A stretch of DNA of 64,000 bases, from the NCBI GenBank assembly GCA_030027265.1, contig JASENG010000001.1, positions 124,001-188,000 on the forward strand. Direction: 5' to 3'. The notes under the pieces were generated by a model, which worked only from the letters and a program-made list of their open reading frames with translations, searched no databases and was not told the DNA's origin. Of this stretch, positions 18,788 through 28,109 are shown piece by piece. The position numbers and the translations under genes were made by a program. How positions within the stretch are numbered: position 1 is the first letter of the stretch; the number at the start of each line of letters is the position of its first letter. Source of the DNA: Lysinibacillus fusiformis (GTDB taxonomy: Bacteria; Bacillota; Bacilli; Bacillales_A; Planococcaceae).

Positions 18788-18817
18788 GGTCGGCTTATTA
18801 TAAGTCGGCCTTTTTGT
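18788..18817 (+). terminator. Terminator after coaE
   Basis: A 10-bp stem GGTCGGCTTA/TAAGTCGGCC with a three-base loop is followed by TTTTTG. It ends the polA-mutM-coaE operon. Confidence 0.85.
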
Positions 18818-18960
18818 TATTTCGGAATAATTGCACCTGGTAAGGAAAAACTTCTACTATACGACAAATAAAGCATTACAGTAAGTATGCCTTATAGGTT
18901 CGGAAGTATCCGAGATAATTTTTCTGAAAATAGAAACTTTTTTAATTTGAATAAAATGTG

Positions 18961-18988
18961 TTCACCTTATAGATAAATGTGTTATACT
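18961..18988 (+). promoter_or_regulatory. gapB promoter with CcpN-like operator over the -10
   Basis: The -35 TTCACC (18961-18966) and -10 TATACT (18983-18988) are 16 bp apart. TGTGTTATACT (18978-18988) fits TRTGHYATAYW, the CcpN consensus as I recall it, at all positions and covers the -10 box, the placement known at gapB and pckA of Bacillus subtilis. The remaining 18818-18960 is AT-rich non-coding DNA with a small TCGGA/TCCGA hairpin near 18900. Confidence 0.6.
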
Positions 18989-19046
18989 AATTATAAGAGA
19001 TTGAATAAAATAATATTAACAGCTTATACAGGAGGATTTATAAATA

Positions 19047-20066
19047 ATGACAGTTTCTATTGCTATTAATGGGTTTGGCCGTATCGGACGCATGGTTTTC
19101 CGCCAAGCAATTGTTCAAGAGGAATTAAATATTGTTGCAATCAACGCAAGCTATCCATCAGAAACGTTAGCACATTTAATTAAGTATGACACAAATCATG
19201 GCCGTTTTGAAGGAACAGTTGAAGCAGAAGAGAATGCTTTAATTGTAAATGGGAAACGAGTTCAATTAATTAGCGAACGTGATCCATTACAATTGCCATG
19301 GACACAATTAGGTGTGGATGTGGTAATTGAAGCAACAGGTAAATTTAATGATCGTGAAAAAGCAGCAATGCATTTAGAAGCTGGCGCGAAAAAAGTTATT
19401 TTAACTGCTCCAGGACAAAATGAAGATATTACAGTTGTTATGGGTGTAAATGATGAGTTGTTGGATATTGATCAGCACGATGTGATTTCAAATGCATCTT
19501 GTACAACAAACTGCTTAGCACCCGTAGCAAAAGTGTTAAATGATACATTTGGCATTGAAAATGGATTAATGACAACAGTTCATGCTTATACAAATGACCA
19601 AAAGAACTTAGACAATCCACATAAAGATTTACGCCGTGCTCGTGCCTGCGCAGAAAGCATCATCCCAACATCAACTGGTGCTGCAAAAGCATTATCACTA
19701 GTTTTACCAGAATTGAAAGGTAAATTACACGGAATGGCTTTACGTGTGCCAACTTCGAATGTATCACTAGTTGATCTTGTAGTAGATCTGCAAAAAGATG
19801 TAACAGTGGAAGAAGTAAACGCTGCATTCAAAGCAGCTAGTGAAGGGCCTTTAAAAGGAATTTTAAACTTCACAATGGAACCATTAGTTTCAACTGACTA
19901 TAATACAACAACGTATTCTTCAACAGTTGACGGTCAGCTAACGATGGTAATGGGTAACCGCAAAGTGAAAGTACTTGCTTGGTACGACAATGAGTGGGGC
20001 TACTCTGCGCGCGTAGTAGACTTAACAAAGAAAATAGTAAAAGCTTTAGAGGCAGTTACTGCATAA
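19047..20066 (+). CDS. gapB: Glyceraldehyde-3-phosphate dehydrogenase, gluconeogenic type (GapB)
   Basis: Interconverts glyceraldehyde 3-phosphate and 1,3-bisphosphoglycerate. The 339 residues carry the Rossmann motif INGFGRIGRMVFR and the active site NASCTTNCLAP with catalytic Cys152. The second NAD(P)-loop residues read NASYPSETLAHL where glycolytic GapA enzymes have an Asp-containing NDLTD-type loop, which fits the NADP-preferring GapB branch. The position between coaE and nrdR is that of gapB in Bacillus subtilis. The CcpN-like operator over the promoter predicts repression during growth on glucose. In Bacillus subtilis speD follows gapB; here a PilZ/GGDEF pair stands in that place. Confidence 0.93.
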   Translation: MTVSIAINGFGRIGRMVFRQAIVQEELNIVAINASYPSETLAHLIKYDTNHGRFEGTVEAEENALIVNGKRVQLISERDPLQLPWTQLGVDVVIEATGKFNDREKAAMHLEAGAKKVILTAPGQNEDITVVMGVNDELLDIDQHDVISNASCTTNCLAPVAKVLNDTFGIENGLMTTVHAYTNDQKNLDNPHKDLRRARACAESIIPTSTGAAKALSLVLPELKGKLHGMALRVPTSNVSLVDLVVDLQKDVTVEEVNAAFKAASEGPLKGILNFTMEPLVSTDYNTTTYSSTVDGQLTMVMGNRKVKVLAWYDNEWGYSARVVDLTKKIVKALEAVTA

Positions 20067-20089
20067 TTGATTGTGAAATAATACACGAA

Positions 20090-20122
20090 AAAGGTAGGAG
20101 ATCATGCTCCTATCTTTTTTGT
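20090..20122 (+). terminator. Terminator after gapB
   Basis: The stem AGGTAGGAG/CTCCTATCT with a six-base loop is followed by six T. Confidence 0.8.
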
Positions 20123-20358
20123 TTTTTAAATTTATTTAGCTCTTTTTAAAATGAGAATAGATTCCTATTGAAATGTTATATTCTTAGTTTGAAACGCTAA
20201 AAATGAGAAGGTAGGGTGATTTTCAATTTTTAAGTAAATTAAGATAATTGATGATATGAAAGAAGAATTTTGAGGCAATTAGAGCTATTTTAGTCATTGC
20301 TATGAGAAAAAATTAATGCCATTAAACTTGCTATAGATTTAATAAGGGAGTTTTAAAA

Positions 20359-20721
20359 TTGATCTTTAAAAGAGATGAAGGATTTCGTTATACATTTAGT
20401 CAGCCAATACCGGCTATATTTACCTTCCACCAAATCAATGATCGAGAAGTGAAATCTTCTCCTGGTATGGCTGATATTATAGATATTAGTCCAGAAGGGA
20501 TGCGGATTAGTTCTAAATTGCTAATTCCTGATATAGGAGCCGATGTGGTCCTTACTTTAAAATTCAAGTTAAACGGAGAAGAATTAACCTTTGACGGAAA
20601 GATTGTATGGTATAAGGAAATGGGAAAATTAACGGAGTATGGTATTAATTTAATCGTAGATGATTCTGAAAAGGATATAATTATCAAGGAACTAAAAGTT
20701 TTCTCAAAGAATAATTCCTGA
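20359..20721 (+). CDS. PilZ-domain c-di-GMP binding protein
   Basis: A 120-residue single-domain PilZ protein, expected to bind cyclic di-GMP and act as an effector. The visible PilZ elements are the N-terminal basic stretch FKRDEGFRYTF, the turn DISPEGMRISS that matches D/NxSxxG, and the later GKIVWYKE. The start is TTG, chosen because GGGAG lies eight bases upstream and the basic motif must be included. The diguanylate cyclase gene starts 84 bases downstream on the same strand, so signal maker and receptor are probably co-expressed. The 236 bases upstream (20123-20358) are AT-rich, without a gene or a clear promoter. Confidence 0.8.
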   Translation: MIFKRDEGFRYTFSQPIPAIFTFHQINDREVKSSPGMADIIDISPEGMRISSKLLIPDIGADVVLTLKFKLNGEELTFDGKIVWYKEMGKLTEYGINLIVDDSEKDIIIKELKVFSKNNS

Positions 20722-20805
20722 GATTCTTTTTGGGCGGATAAAGCGGATAAATAAGTTGATGATCAACTATTTCCAAAAAAGAAAATATTAGTAAAGGAAA
20801 AGATT

Positions 20806-22476
20806 ATGATGGACAATATTATGAAAATGTCTTTCGATAAAGTCGTAATCGATGGGATTAGCGACATGGTTTTTGTAATGAGAGTGGAGAATGGTACAGA
20901 ATTTGTTTATGATTTTTTGAATCGTTCCGCTATGGAAAAAACCGGTTTAACCAATGTGATTGGCTCTAAGATTCGAGATATTTATCCGCCGGAAAGAGCA
21001 GATTTTCTATGTAATCAATATATGGAAGTAGTCATTAAACGAGAAAAGACGATATTTGAAGATGCTTATATTAGTGAGGCTGGCGAAAGATTCTTCTCAG
21101 AGATTACTCTAAACCCTATTTTAAATGCAGAAGGTGTATGTCATTCCATTATTGCAATAGTGAAGGATAGTACTCTTGAGAAACGTGCATTAATGGAAGT
21201 TCAAGAAACTTTAGACAAGCTGTCCGAGAGCAATGAGTACTATCAGTCTTTATTTTTACATAATACAGATGGTATTTTACTGTTTAATTTAAATGGGATT
21301 ATTATCAAAAGCAATAAAGCTATAGAGGAGATTTTAGGTTATTCTACTTTGGAGCTGATTGGAAAATCCTTCGAAGAAATTGTAGGAGAAGATGCAGAGA
21401 CCCTGGATCACTTTGTGCTTCAAGCTGTTTCTGGAAATACGAACGCAATTCAAACGGTAATTCAACACAAATCAGGTACAATAGTCGATATTTCCTTTAA
21501 AATTGTTCCTTTAATTGTAAAAGAGAAGGTCATTGGGATATACGGTATTTTGAGAGATATAACAGAGCTTATTAAAGCTGCCGAGAAATTGGAAAAAAGT
21601 GAAAAACGTTTTCGTATTATGGCTGAAAATGCCCATGATTTAATAACGCTTATTAACCATGAAGGAAATATAACGTACGTTTCTCCATCATATGAAAGAG
21701 TATTAGGGTATAGCCAAACTGATTTTATCGGAAAAGATTTATTCCATAATATCCGTTCTGAAGATGTAGAAGCATTAAAAGAGAAAATTGAGAATTCAAT
21801 ACAAACCGGGGAGTCTTTTAATGTGATTTTTAGACAATATACCAATAATGGAGAACTGTTATGGTTTGAATCAAATGGTCGACCTGTTTTTGATCATAAT
21901 GGTCAATTTGAATATTTAGTTGTACAAACAAGAGATATTAATTTAAGAAAAGAATATGAATCTAAACTTAAATACTTTGCTTATCACGATTCTTTAACAG
22001 GCTTACCTAATCGCATGCTTTTTAATGAAGAGTTCATGGTTGCCAAAGAAAATTTCCAGAAATCTAAAGATGGACTGGCTTTAATCATGTTAGATATCGA
22101 TTGTTTTAAACTAATCAATGATACCTTTGGACATGATGTTGGGGATTTGGTTATTAAAGAATTTAGCCAAAGAATACGCAAAACGATAAGAGATGTTGAT
22201 ATTGTGGCTCGCTTAGGTGGAGATGAGTTTGTAATCTTATTAACTGGATTTCAATCAAATAACGAAGTTGCACAAATTGCCGAGAATATTTTAGATGCTA
22301 TGCAAGACACTTGGGAAATTGATAATGAAAGTCTAACGGTTACGACAAGTATGGGCATTGCTATTGTTCAAGCAGAGGAATTTTCAAGGCATTCTTTGAT
22401 GAAGTGTGCAGATCTTGCACTGTACGAAGCAAAAGAAAGTGGCAGAAATTCATACAGATTTTATGTGGAATCATAG
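20806..22476 (+). CDS. PAS-PAS-PAS-GGDEF diguanylate cyclase
   Basis: Makes cyclic di-GMP from GTP. The 556 residues contain three PAS domains (about 12-125, 140-255, 262-380; the last two with the classical GYS and RDIT/RDIN ends) and a GGDEF domain (about 385-550). GGDEF is intact at 471-475, and the inhibitory site RDVD is at 462-465, five residues before it, so product inhibition is likely. No EAL domain and no membrane segment are seen, so this is a cytosolic sensor of an unknown ligand or redox state. The ribosome binding site is weak (AAAGGA), and an alternative ATG lies three bases inside. It follows the PilZ gene. Confidence 0.9.
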   Translation: MMDNIMKMSFDKVVIDGISDMVFVMRVENGTEFVYDFLNRSAMEKTGLTNVIGSKIRDIYPPERADFLCNQYMEVVIKREKTIFEDAYISEAGERFFSEITLNPILNAEGVCHSIIAIVKDSTLEKRALMEVQETLDKLSESNEYYQSLFLHNTDGILLFNLNGIIIKSNKAIEEILGYSTLELIGKSFEEIVGEDAETLDHFVLQAVSGNTNAIQTVIQHKSGTIVDISFKIVPLIVKEKVIGIYGILRDITELIKAAEKLEKSEKRFRIMAENAHDLITLINHEGNITYVSPSYERVLGYSQTDFIGKDLFHNIRSEDVEALKEKIENSIQTGESFNVIFRQYTNNGELLWFESNGRPVFDHNGQFEYLVVQTRDINLRKEYESKLKYFAYHDSLTGLPNRMLFNEEFMVAKENFQKSKDGLALIMLDIDCFKLINDTFGHDVGDLVIKEFSQRIRKTIRDVDIVARLGGDEFVILLTGFQSNNEVAQIAENILDAMQDTWEIDNESLTVTTSMGIAIVQAEEFSRHSLMKCADLALYEAKESGRNSYRFYVES

Positions 22477-22503
22477 CAAGAGATTAAAAGAGGAAAATGT
22501 ACG

Positions 22504-22545
22504 AGTCTTAAAAAGTGTGTATAATACTTTTTAAGGCTATTTTTA
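22504..22545 (+). terminator. Terminator after the diguanylate cyclase gene
   Basis: A 13-bp stem AGTCTTAAAAAGT/ACTTTTTAAGGCT with one wobble and a nine-base loop is followed by ATTTTTA. Confidence 0.8.
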
Positions 22546-22812
22546 TAGGGAAAAGTTATGTACTTTCTACCTTTGAAATGATAGAAACTTTATTTAATCT
22601 TTAGTAAATGTATGATAAAATAATTATTTCATGTTATTTGAATTTAAGTCAATTATAATCGGTGATTTTTCTATATAAATGAGATTTGTTATAATAAGAT
22701 TATTAGATATATTGGTTTATCGTAAATGAACGATAGGCCCTATTGCACTTAAAGGGTAAGATCGTTTGTCGCTTTCTTATCTGTCTAAAAAGAGTGAGAC
22801 GGGAGAAAAACT
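22546..22812 (+). other. Non-coding region upstream of nrdR
   Basis: AT-rich DNA without a gene. A perfect -10 TATAAT at 22690-22695 is the best promoter element, but no good -35 lies at proper distance. A ribosome binding site GGGAGA precedes nrdR. Confidence 0.4.
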
Positions 22813-23283
22813 ATGAGATGTCCAGCTTGTCAATTTAATGGAACACGTGTTGTGGATTCTAGACCTGTTGATGATAATAAGGAAATACGCCGCCGCCGGG
22901 AATGTGAGTCCTGCGGTGTTCGTTTTACTACGTTTGAAAAAATTGAAGAAACACCTTTGATTGTTGTTAAAAAAGATGGTTCGAGGGAAGAATTTAGTCG
23001 AGAAAAGGTATTGCGAGGACTGATTCGTGCTTGTGAAAAACGCCCGGTATCCTTGGACACTTTGGAAGGAATTGCTATGTCTGTCGAAAAGGATTTAAGA
23101 AGAATCGGCAATTCTGAAGTACGCTCGGATGATGTTGGTGAAAAGGTTATGAACTTGCTTGCAAAAGAAGATGAAGTCGCCTATGTTCGTTTCGCCTCGG
23201 TTTATCGTCAATTTAAAGATATTAATGTGTTTATCGCAGAAATGAAAGAATTGCTTCAGCGTCAATCTGATTTGAAAAAATAG
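22813..23283 (+). CDS. nrdR: Transcriptional repressor NrdR
   Basis: Zinc-finger/ATP-cone repressor of ribonucleotide reductase genes that reads the dATP/ATP balance. The 156 residues carry a zinc ribbon with Cys3, Cys6, Cys31 and Cys34 (RCPAC, ECESCG), the basic linker RRRR and an ATP-cone ([29 protein letters not shown]). The length is typical of the family. It starts the nrdR-dnaB-dnaI run, with dnaB 18 bases downstream, as in Bacillus subtilis. Confidence 0.97.
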   Translation: MRCPACQFNGTRVVDSRPVDDNKEIRRRRECESCGVRFTTFEKIEETPLIVVKKDGSREEFSREKVLRGLIRACEKRPVSLDTLEGIAMSVEKDLRRIGNSEVRSDDVGEKVMNLLAKEDEVAYVRFASVYRQFKDINVFIAEMKELLQRQSDLKK

Positions 23284-23301
23284 AGTTTTGGAGGGAATTA
23301 A

Positions 23302-24684
23302 ATGGTTCATTTGTATAAGGAAGTACAGCCAACGGATCATTTTGAGATAAGTCTCCCTCATTTTCTTTCGACCAACGAACGCCAATTGCTAACGTTGTTT
23401 TATCAACCCTTGACTGGCCCTGAACCAATTAGTCTGTATTTAACATTGTGGGCAGAAGGGGAAGACCTACATACTAATCCGATGACCCATTATTATTTGA
23501 TGAATGTGTTAAATATGCCAATCGGGAAAATATTCGAAGCACGAATTGCTTTGGAGGCGATTGGGTTACTGCGAACTTGGCGGAAAGATGAAGAAGATAA
23601 TCGCCAGTTTATTTATGAATTAGCCCGACCTCTTGATGCGCAGGAATTTTTCCAAGATCCATTACTTTCGATGTTCTTATTCTCGAAAATTGGGGAACAA
23701 GCATATCGAAAGCTGCGTAGACGCTTCACAAGAGCCGTCAATAAGGATTCCTTTAAAGAGGTTTCCCGTTCCTTCGTGGATGTGTACAAGCCTGTGCATA
23801 TGAATGTGCCAAAGGATTTTGCTGAGTTGGTTGATTCTAAGAAACAGGACTATCCGTTTTACTTTGACCAGTTTGATTTTAATTTACTGATGTCTGGATT
23901 ATCGGAAAACCTGATTCCATCCAGCAGCATCACCACTGCTGTGAAGGAAATAATCGCAAAGCTTGCATTTCTTTACCATCTATCACCTTTGGATATGCAA
24001 AAGGTGGTTATTTTAGCTTTAGATGATAATATGCAAATTTCGAATGACCGCTTAAAGAAGGCTGCTGCGGATTATTATAAGCTGACGGTTTCGAAGGATG
24101 CTCCAAAATTGGAAAAAAGCTTTGTTCAAAGTGTTCAACCTCAAGGCTCGCCAAAAGCATCGAAGGAACAGGAGCTGCAAATTTACCTTGAAACTACGCC
24201 TCCGCTGCAGGTGTTAAGAGATATCAATAACGGAAAAGAACCATTGCCATCCTCCTTAGAACTTGCAGAGGATTTAATCGTAAAACACGGAATGCCTGTC
24301 GGTGTTGTAAATGTTCTATTGGAATATGTCATGCTGACGACGGATATGAAGCTACCGCGAAAATATGTGGAAAGAATTGCGGACCACTGGATGAGAAAAA
24401 ATCTAAAAACTGCAAAAGAGGCAATGGATTTAGCCCGTACGGAACGAGATCAATATACAAAGTGGAAAAACGAAAATGACAATAAACCGCAGAACACAAA
24501 AACCTATAACAATGGCTATAAAAATCAAAATAGACAAAGTAAAGAAATAATCCCGGAATGGTTTTATAAACGAAATAAACAGGAAGAAGCAAAGAAACCT
24601 GATACTGAAAAGCAAATATCGACTGAGGAACGACGCAAGAAGATTTTGGAAGCGTTGGGACAGACCGATGGAGAGGTGAATTAA
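23302..24684 (+). CDS. dnaB: Replication initiation/membrane attachment protein DnaB
   Basis: Firmicute primosomal protein that loads the replicative helicase together with DnaD and DnaI (not the Escherichia coli DnaB helicase). The 460-residue protein has the family N-terminus (FEISLPHFLSTNERQLLTLFYQPLTG) and DnaD/DnaB2-like repeats. The C-terminal one contains the YxxxIAxxW motif as YVERIADHW (about residue 352). A low-complexity Asn/Lys tail (about 385-440) follows. It sits between nrdR and dnaI as in Bacillus subtilis, and its stop overlaps the ribosome binding region of dnaI. Confidence 0.93.
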   Translation: MVHLYKEVQPTDHFEISLPHFLSTNERQLLTLFYQPLTGPEPISLYLTLWAEGEDLHTNPMTHYYLMNVLNMPIGKIFEARIALEAIGLLRTWRKDEEDNRQFIYELARPLDAQEFFQDPLLSMFLFSKIGEQAYRKLRRRFTRAVNKDSFKEVSRSFVDVYKPVHMNVPKDFAELVDSKKQDYPFYFDQFDFNLLMSGLSENLIPSSSITTAVKEIIAKLAFLYHLSPLDMQKVVILALDDNMQISNDRLKKAAADYYKLTVSKDAPKLEKSFVQSVQPQGSPKASKEQELQIYLETTPPLQVLRDINNGKEPLPSSLELAEDLIVKHGMPVGVVNVLLEYVMLTTDMKLPRKYVERIADHWMRKNLKTAKEAMDLARTERDQYTKWKNENDNKPQNTKTYNNGYKNQNRQSKEIIPEWFYKRNKQEEAKKPDTEKQISTEERRKKILEALGQTDGEVN

Positions 24685-24685
24685 A

Positions 24686-25621
24686 ATCGAACCAATTAAT
24701 AAAGCTCTAGATAGAGTGATAAAAATGCCGTCTTTTCAAGAACGCTATGAAAAAATGAGACGTGAAATTTTGGAACATGAAAAAGTTCAGAAGTTCCTTG
24801 AGGAGAATGACCACATTGTAAACAAGGATATGGTTGAGCGCGGTTTGACTACTTTATCTGAATTTATTAGTCAAAATTCTAGTTGCTGCGGCTGCGACAA
24901 TACCGACAATTGCACTAATTACTTAAATGGCTTTGTTCCTAGGTTATCAATCATTCGGAATTCCATTGAAATTGAATATTATAAATGTGAACAAAAGCTT
25001 ATCGAAGAGGAACGCCGCGAATCGGCGAAAATGATCTCTAGTATGTACATGCCAAAAGATGTCCTAAGGGCTAGAGTGAAAGATTTATTAACCAACGATT
25101 CACAAATGGATGTTGCAGAATTAGCAACAAAATTCATAGCAAGGGTGAGAGAGACCGGGAAATTGCCCGCAAAAGGTCTTTATATTTACGGTCCATTCGG
25201 CGTAGGGAAATCCTTTGTGCTTGGTGCGATTGCAAATGAGCTTGCCAGTTTGAAAATTCGTTCAGTTGTTGTTTTTGTTCCCGAATTTCTAAGTGAAATG
25301 AAACAAGCAATCTCAGATAATACGCTTCAAGAAAAAGTGGACTTTGTGAAAAAAGCGCCGGTTTTAATGCTCGATGATTTAGGTGCTGAAACCTTAACGG
25401 CATGGACGCGCGATGAAATTTTGGGAACGATTCTGCATTACCGAATGGCTGAAGAACTGCCGACATTTATCACTTCTAATTTTGATTATGATGGGTTGGA
25501 AAATCATTTGGCCAATTCTCAAAAAGGTGGAATTGAAGTTGTAAAGGCTGCCAGAATTATGGAGCGGATTAAGGCAACAACTACACCAATTCAAATGGCA
25601 GGTACAAATCGAAGAATCTAA
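24686..25621 (+). CDS. dnaI: Primosomal protein DnaI (helicase loader), apparent ATC start
   Basis: AAA+ ATPase that loads the replicative helicase. It has an N-terminal Cys-rich zinc module (SSCCGCDNTDNC), Walker A GPFGVGKSF, Walker B VLMLDDLGAE and a C-terminal arginine-finger region. The first standard start codon is GTG at 24716, giving 301 residues, but it has no ribosome binding site. Upstream in frame, ATC at 24686 lies six bases after GAGGTGA (24673-24679). Translation from it gives an N-terminus EPINKALDRV that matches the conserved MEPIxxxL of DnaI, and a length of 311, the length I recall for the Bacillus subtilis protein. I therefore annotate the ATC start; a base error at that codon (ATG to ATC) is the alternative. 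Confidence 0.9.
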   Translation: MEPINKALDRVIKMPSFQERYEKMRREILEHEKVQKFLEENDHIVNKDMVERGLTTLSEFISQNSSCCGCDNTDNCTNYLNGFVPRLSIIRNSIEIEYYKCEQKLIEEERRESAKMISSMYMPKDVLRARVKDLLTNDSQMDVAELATKFIARVRETGKLPAKGLYIYGPFGVGKSFVLGAIANELASLKIRSVVVFVPEFLSEMKQAISDNTLQEKVDFVKKAPVLMLDDLGAETLTAWTRDEILGTILHYRMAEELPTFITSNFDYDGLENHLANSQKGGIEVVKAARIMERIKATTTPIQMAGTNRRI

Positions 25622-25646
25622 AAGGCAAAAAAATTATAGTTGAATA

Positions 25647-25675
25647 TTGCAATTTTGAAACTTCGAGCGTATACT
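25647..25675 (+). promoter_or_regulatory. Promoter of the thrS leader
   Basis: The -35 TTGCAA (25647-25652), a 17-bp spacer and the -10 TATACT (25670-25675) lie just upstream of the T-box leader. Confidence 0.5.
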
Positions 25676-25689
25676 ACATTGTAATTAAT

Positions 25690-25937
25690 CAATATACAAA
25701 TGCTTTGAAAAGGACAACAAGTTTGTGTTACGACTTTAAGAGAGGGAAGCCTTGGCTGTAAGTTTCCCAGTACGAATACATCCTTTACTACCTTGGAGCA
25801 TTAGCGGGGATAATCCGCTAACGTTAATCGGTACGTTAACCGACCTGGAGCTTCGTCTGATACACCAAGTATCGGAAGGAAGAAGGGTGGAACCACGAGC
25901 ATACGCGTCGTCCCTTTGGTTAGGGACGGCGCTTTTT
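25690..25937 (+). promoter_or_regulatory. T-box riboswitch upstream of thrS
   Basis: The leader contains the conserved T-box AAGGGTGGAACCACG (25883-25897), followed by the terminator stem GCGTCGTCCCT (25905-25915)/AGGGACGGCGC (25922-25932) and a T run. Uncharged tRNA-Thr would stabilise the antiterminator. ACA in GAATACATCC (25778-25780) is a possible specifier; I could not fold the stem well enough to be sure. The next 185 bases to the thrS start hold no gene. Confidence 0.9.
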
Positions 25938-26122
25938 ATATTGAAAAGCAGAAACGGTTCGTTTAGACTCGACACGCACTGGAGATTCTCCTGTAGAAGG
26001 CGACTTTGATTTCGGCAGGAGAAGCGAAGGGACGCGAGAGTCTGACCGGTGCAGCTAGACAAGTAAAGCAAAGTGGCTCGCTCAGGACTCTATTTATTCA
26101 TATTCAAAAAGGAGAAATCGAC

Positions 26123-28054
26123 ATGTCAGAATTAATTAAATTAACTTTCCCGGATGGCGCTGTAAAGGAATTTGAGCGCGGCACGTCTACAGCTGATGTT
26201 GCGGGATCGATCAGCCCCGGACTTAAAAAACAAGCGCTAGCAGGTAAATTAAACGGTGAGCTAATCGATTTAAAAACACCGATTGAAGAAGATGGTGCGA
26301 TTGAAATCATTACACCAAAATCTGAAGAAGCATTAGAAATTTTACGCCACTCAACAGCACATTTAACAGCACAAGCACTAAAACGTTTATACCCAGGCAT
26401 TAAATTAGGGATTGGTCCGGTAATCGAAGGCGGTTTCTACTATGACGTGGATGCTCCGGAACCAATTTCTGCTGACGATTTCCCGAAAATCGAAAAAGAA
26501 ATGAAAAAAATCATTTCAGAAAACATTGAAATCGAACGTAAAAACGTTTCTCGCGATGATGCCCAAAAAATTTATGACGAAGTCGGTGACGAATATAAAT
26601 TAGAGCTTTTAGAAGCAATCCCGGCTGAGGAGCAAGTTTCGATTTATTACCAAGGTGACTTTTTCGATCTTTGCCGCGGGATTCACGTACCATCAACAGG
26701 AAAACTAAAAGAATTTAAATTACTTTCTTTAGCAGGAGCTTATTGGAGAGGGAACTCCGATAACAAAATGCTACAGCGTATTTACGGTACTGCCTTCTTC
26801 AACAAAGAAGATTTAAAGCATCACCTTCAAATTCTGGAAGAAGCAAAAGAACGTGATCACCGTAAAATCGGAAAAGAATTAGAATTATTCACAACTTCCC
26901 AAACTGTAGGTCAAGGGCTGCCGCTTTGGCTGCCAAATGGTGCAACAATCCGTCGTACAGTCGAGCGCTACATTGTAGATAAAGAATTGCGTCTTGGCTA
27001 CAAACACGTATACACGCCAGTGCTTGGTTCAAAACGTTTATACGAAACTTCAGGTCACTGGGATCACTATCAAGAGGATATGTTCCCGCCAATGGAAATG
27101 GATAACGAAACATTAGTGCTTCGCCCGATGAACTGTCCTCACCATATGATGGTTTACGCAAGCAGCAAGCACTCTTACCGCGAACTACCGATTCGTATCG
27201 CAGAGCTGGGAACAATGCACCGTTATGAATCTTCAGGTGGTTTATCCGGCCTGCAGCGTGTTCGCGGGATGACTTTAAACGATGCGCATATTTTCGTTCG
27301 TCCTGACCAAATCAAAGAAGAATTCAAACGTACAGTTGAATTAGTATTGGATGTATATAAAGATTTTGATTTGACAGACTATAAATTCCGTCTTTCTTAC
27401 CGTGATCCTCAAGATACAGAGAAATACTTCGATGATGATGCAATGTGGGAAAAAGCACAAAGCATGCTAAAAGAAGCGATGGATGAGCTGGGGTTAGATT
27501 ATTTTGAAGCAGAAGGTGAAGCTGCCTTCTACGGTCCAAAATTAGACGTTCAAGTAAAAACTGCGATCGGTAAAGAGGAAACTTTATCAACTGTTCAACT
27601 TGACTTCTTATTGCCGGAACGCTTCGATTTATCGTATGTAGGTGAAGATGGTAAACCGCATCGTCCGGTCGTAATTCACCGAGGGGTTGTTTCTACTATG
27701 GAACGTTTTGTTGCCTTCTTAATTGAAGAATACAAAGGGGCATTCCCAACTTGGTTGGCACCGGTTCAAGTTGAAATCATTCCTGTATCAAACGAAGTTC
27801 ACTTCGACTATGCAAAACAAGTGGAAGAAAAACTATTGGCAGCAGGAATTCGTGTTGAAATGGATTCTCGCGAAGAAAAACTTGGGTACAAAATTCGTGA
27901 AGCACAAATGAAGAAAATCCCTTATATGCTCGTTTTAGGGGACAAAGAAGTGGAAGCTTGCGAAGTAAACATTCGCCGCTACGGCTCAAAAGATTCTGAA
28001 ACTGTATCATTAGAAAGCTTTGTAGAAATGATTACAGCTGAAGTGAATAAATAA
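26123..28054 (+). CDS. thrS: Threonyl-tRNA synthetase
   Basis: Charges tRNA-Thr. The 643-residue enzyme has an N-terminal TGS domain ([17 protein letters not shown]), an editing-type domain with [17 protein letters not shown], the class II core ([53 protein letters not shown]) and a C-terminal anticodon-binding domain. The frame runs further upstream, but the ATG at 26123 has AAAAAGGAG at ideal spacing and gives the family N-terminus. Expression is controlled by the T-box leader before it, and a strong bidirectional hairpin follows. Confidence 0.98.
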   Translation: MSELIKLTFPDGAVKEFERGTSTADVAGSISPGLKKQALAGKLNGELIDLKTPIEEDGAIEIITPKSEEALEILRHSTAHLTAQALKRLYPGIKLGIGPVIEGGFYYDVDAPEPISADDFPKIEKEMKKIISENIEIERKNVSRDDAQKIYDEVGDEYKLELLEAIPAEEQVSIYYQGDFFDLCRGIHVPSTGKLKEFKLLSLAGAYWRGNSDNKMLQRIYGTAFFNKEDLKHHLQILEEAKERDHRKIGKELELFTTSQTVGQGLPLWLPNGATIRRTVERYIVDKELRLGYKHVYTPVLGSKRLYETSGHWDHYQEDMFPPMEMDNETLVLRPMNCPHHMMVYASSKHSYRELPIRIAELGTMHRYESSGGLSGLQRVRGMTLNDAHIFVRPDQIKEEFKRTVELVLDVYKDFDLTDYKFRLSYRDPQDTEKYFDDDAMWEKAQSMLKEAMDELGLDYFEAEGEAAFYGPKLDVQVKTAIGKEETLSTVQLDFLLPERFDLSYVGEDGKPHRPVVIHRGVVSTMERFVAFLIEEYKGAFPTWLAPVQVEIIPVSNEVHFDYAKQVEEKLLAAGIRVEMDSREEKLGYKIREAQMKKIPYMLVLGDKEVEACEVNIRRYGSKDSETVSLESFVEMITAEVNK

Positions 28055-28060
28055 AAATTA

Positions 28061-28101
28061 AAAAACTTGGATGAAAAAATATTTTTTCATTCAAGTTTTT
28101 T
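28061..28101 (+). terminator. Bidirectional terminator between thrS and the HAD phosphatase gene
   Basis: A long stem of AAAACTTGGATGAAAAAA and TTTTTTCATTCAAGTTTT, with one wobble or mismatch, has an A run on one side and a T run on the other. It can stop transcription from both converging genes. Confidence 0.85.
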
Positions 28102-28109
28102 TAGTGAAT

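Noticed and set aside
26006-26122. N-terminal extension of thrS
   Set aside because: The in-frame upstream start lies in the leader and lacks a ribosome binding site; ATG 26123 has AAGGAG and the family N-terminus.
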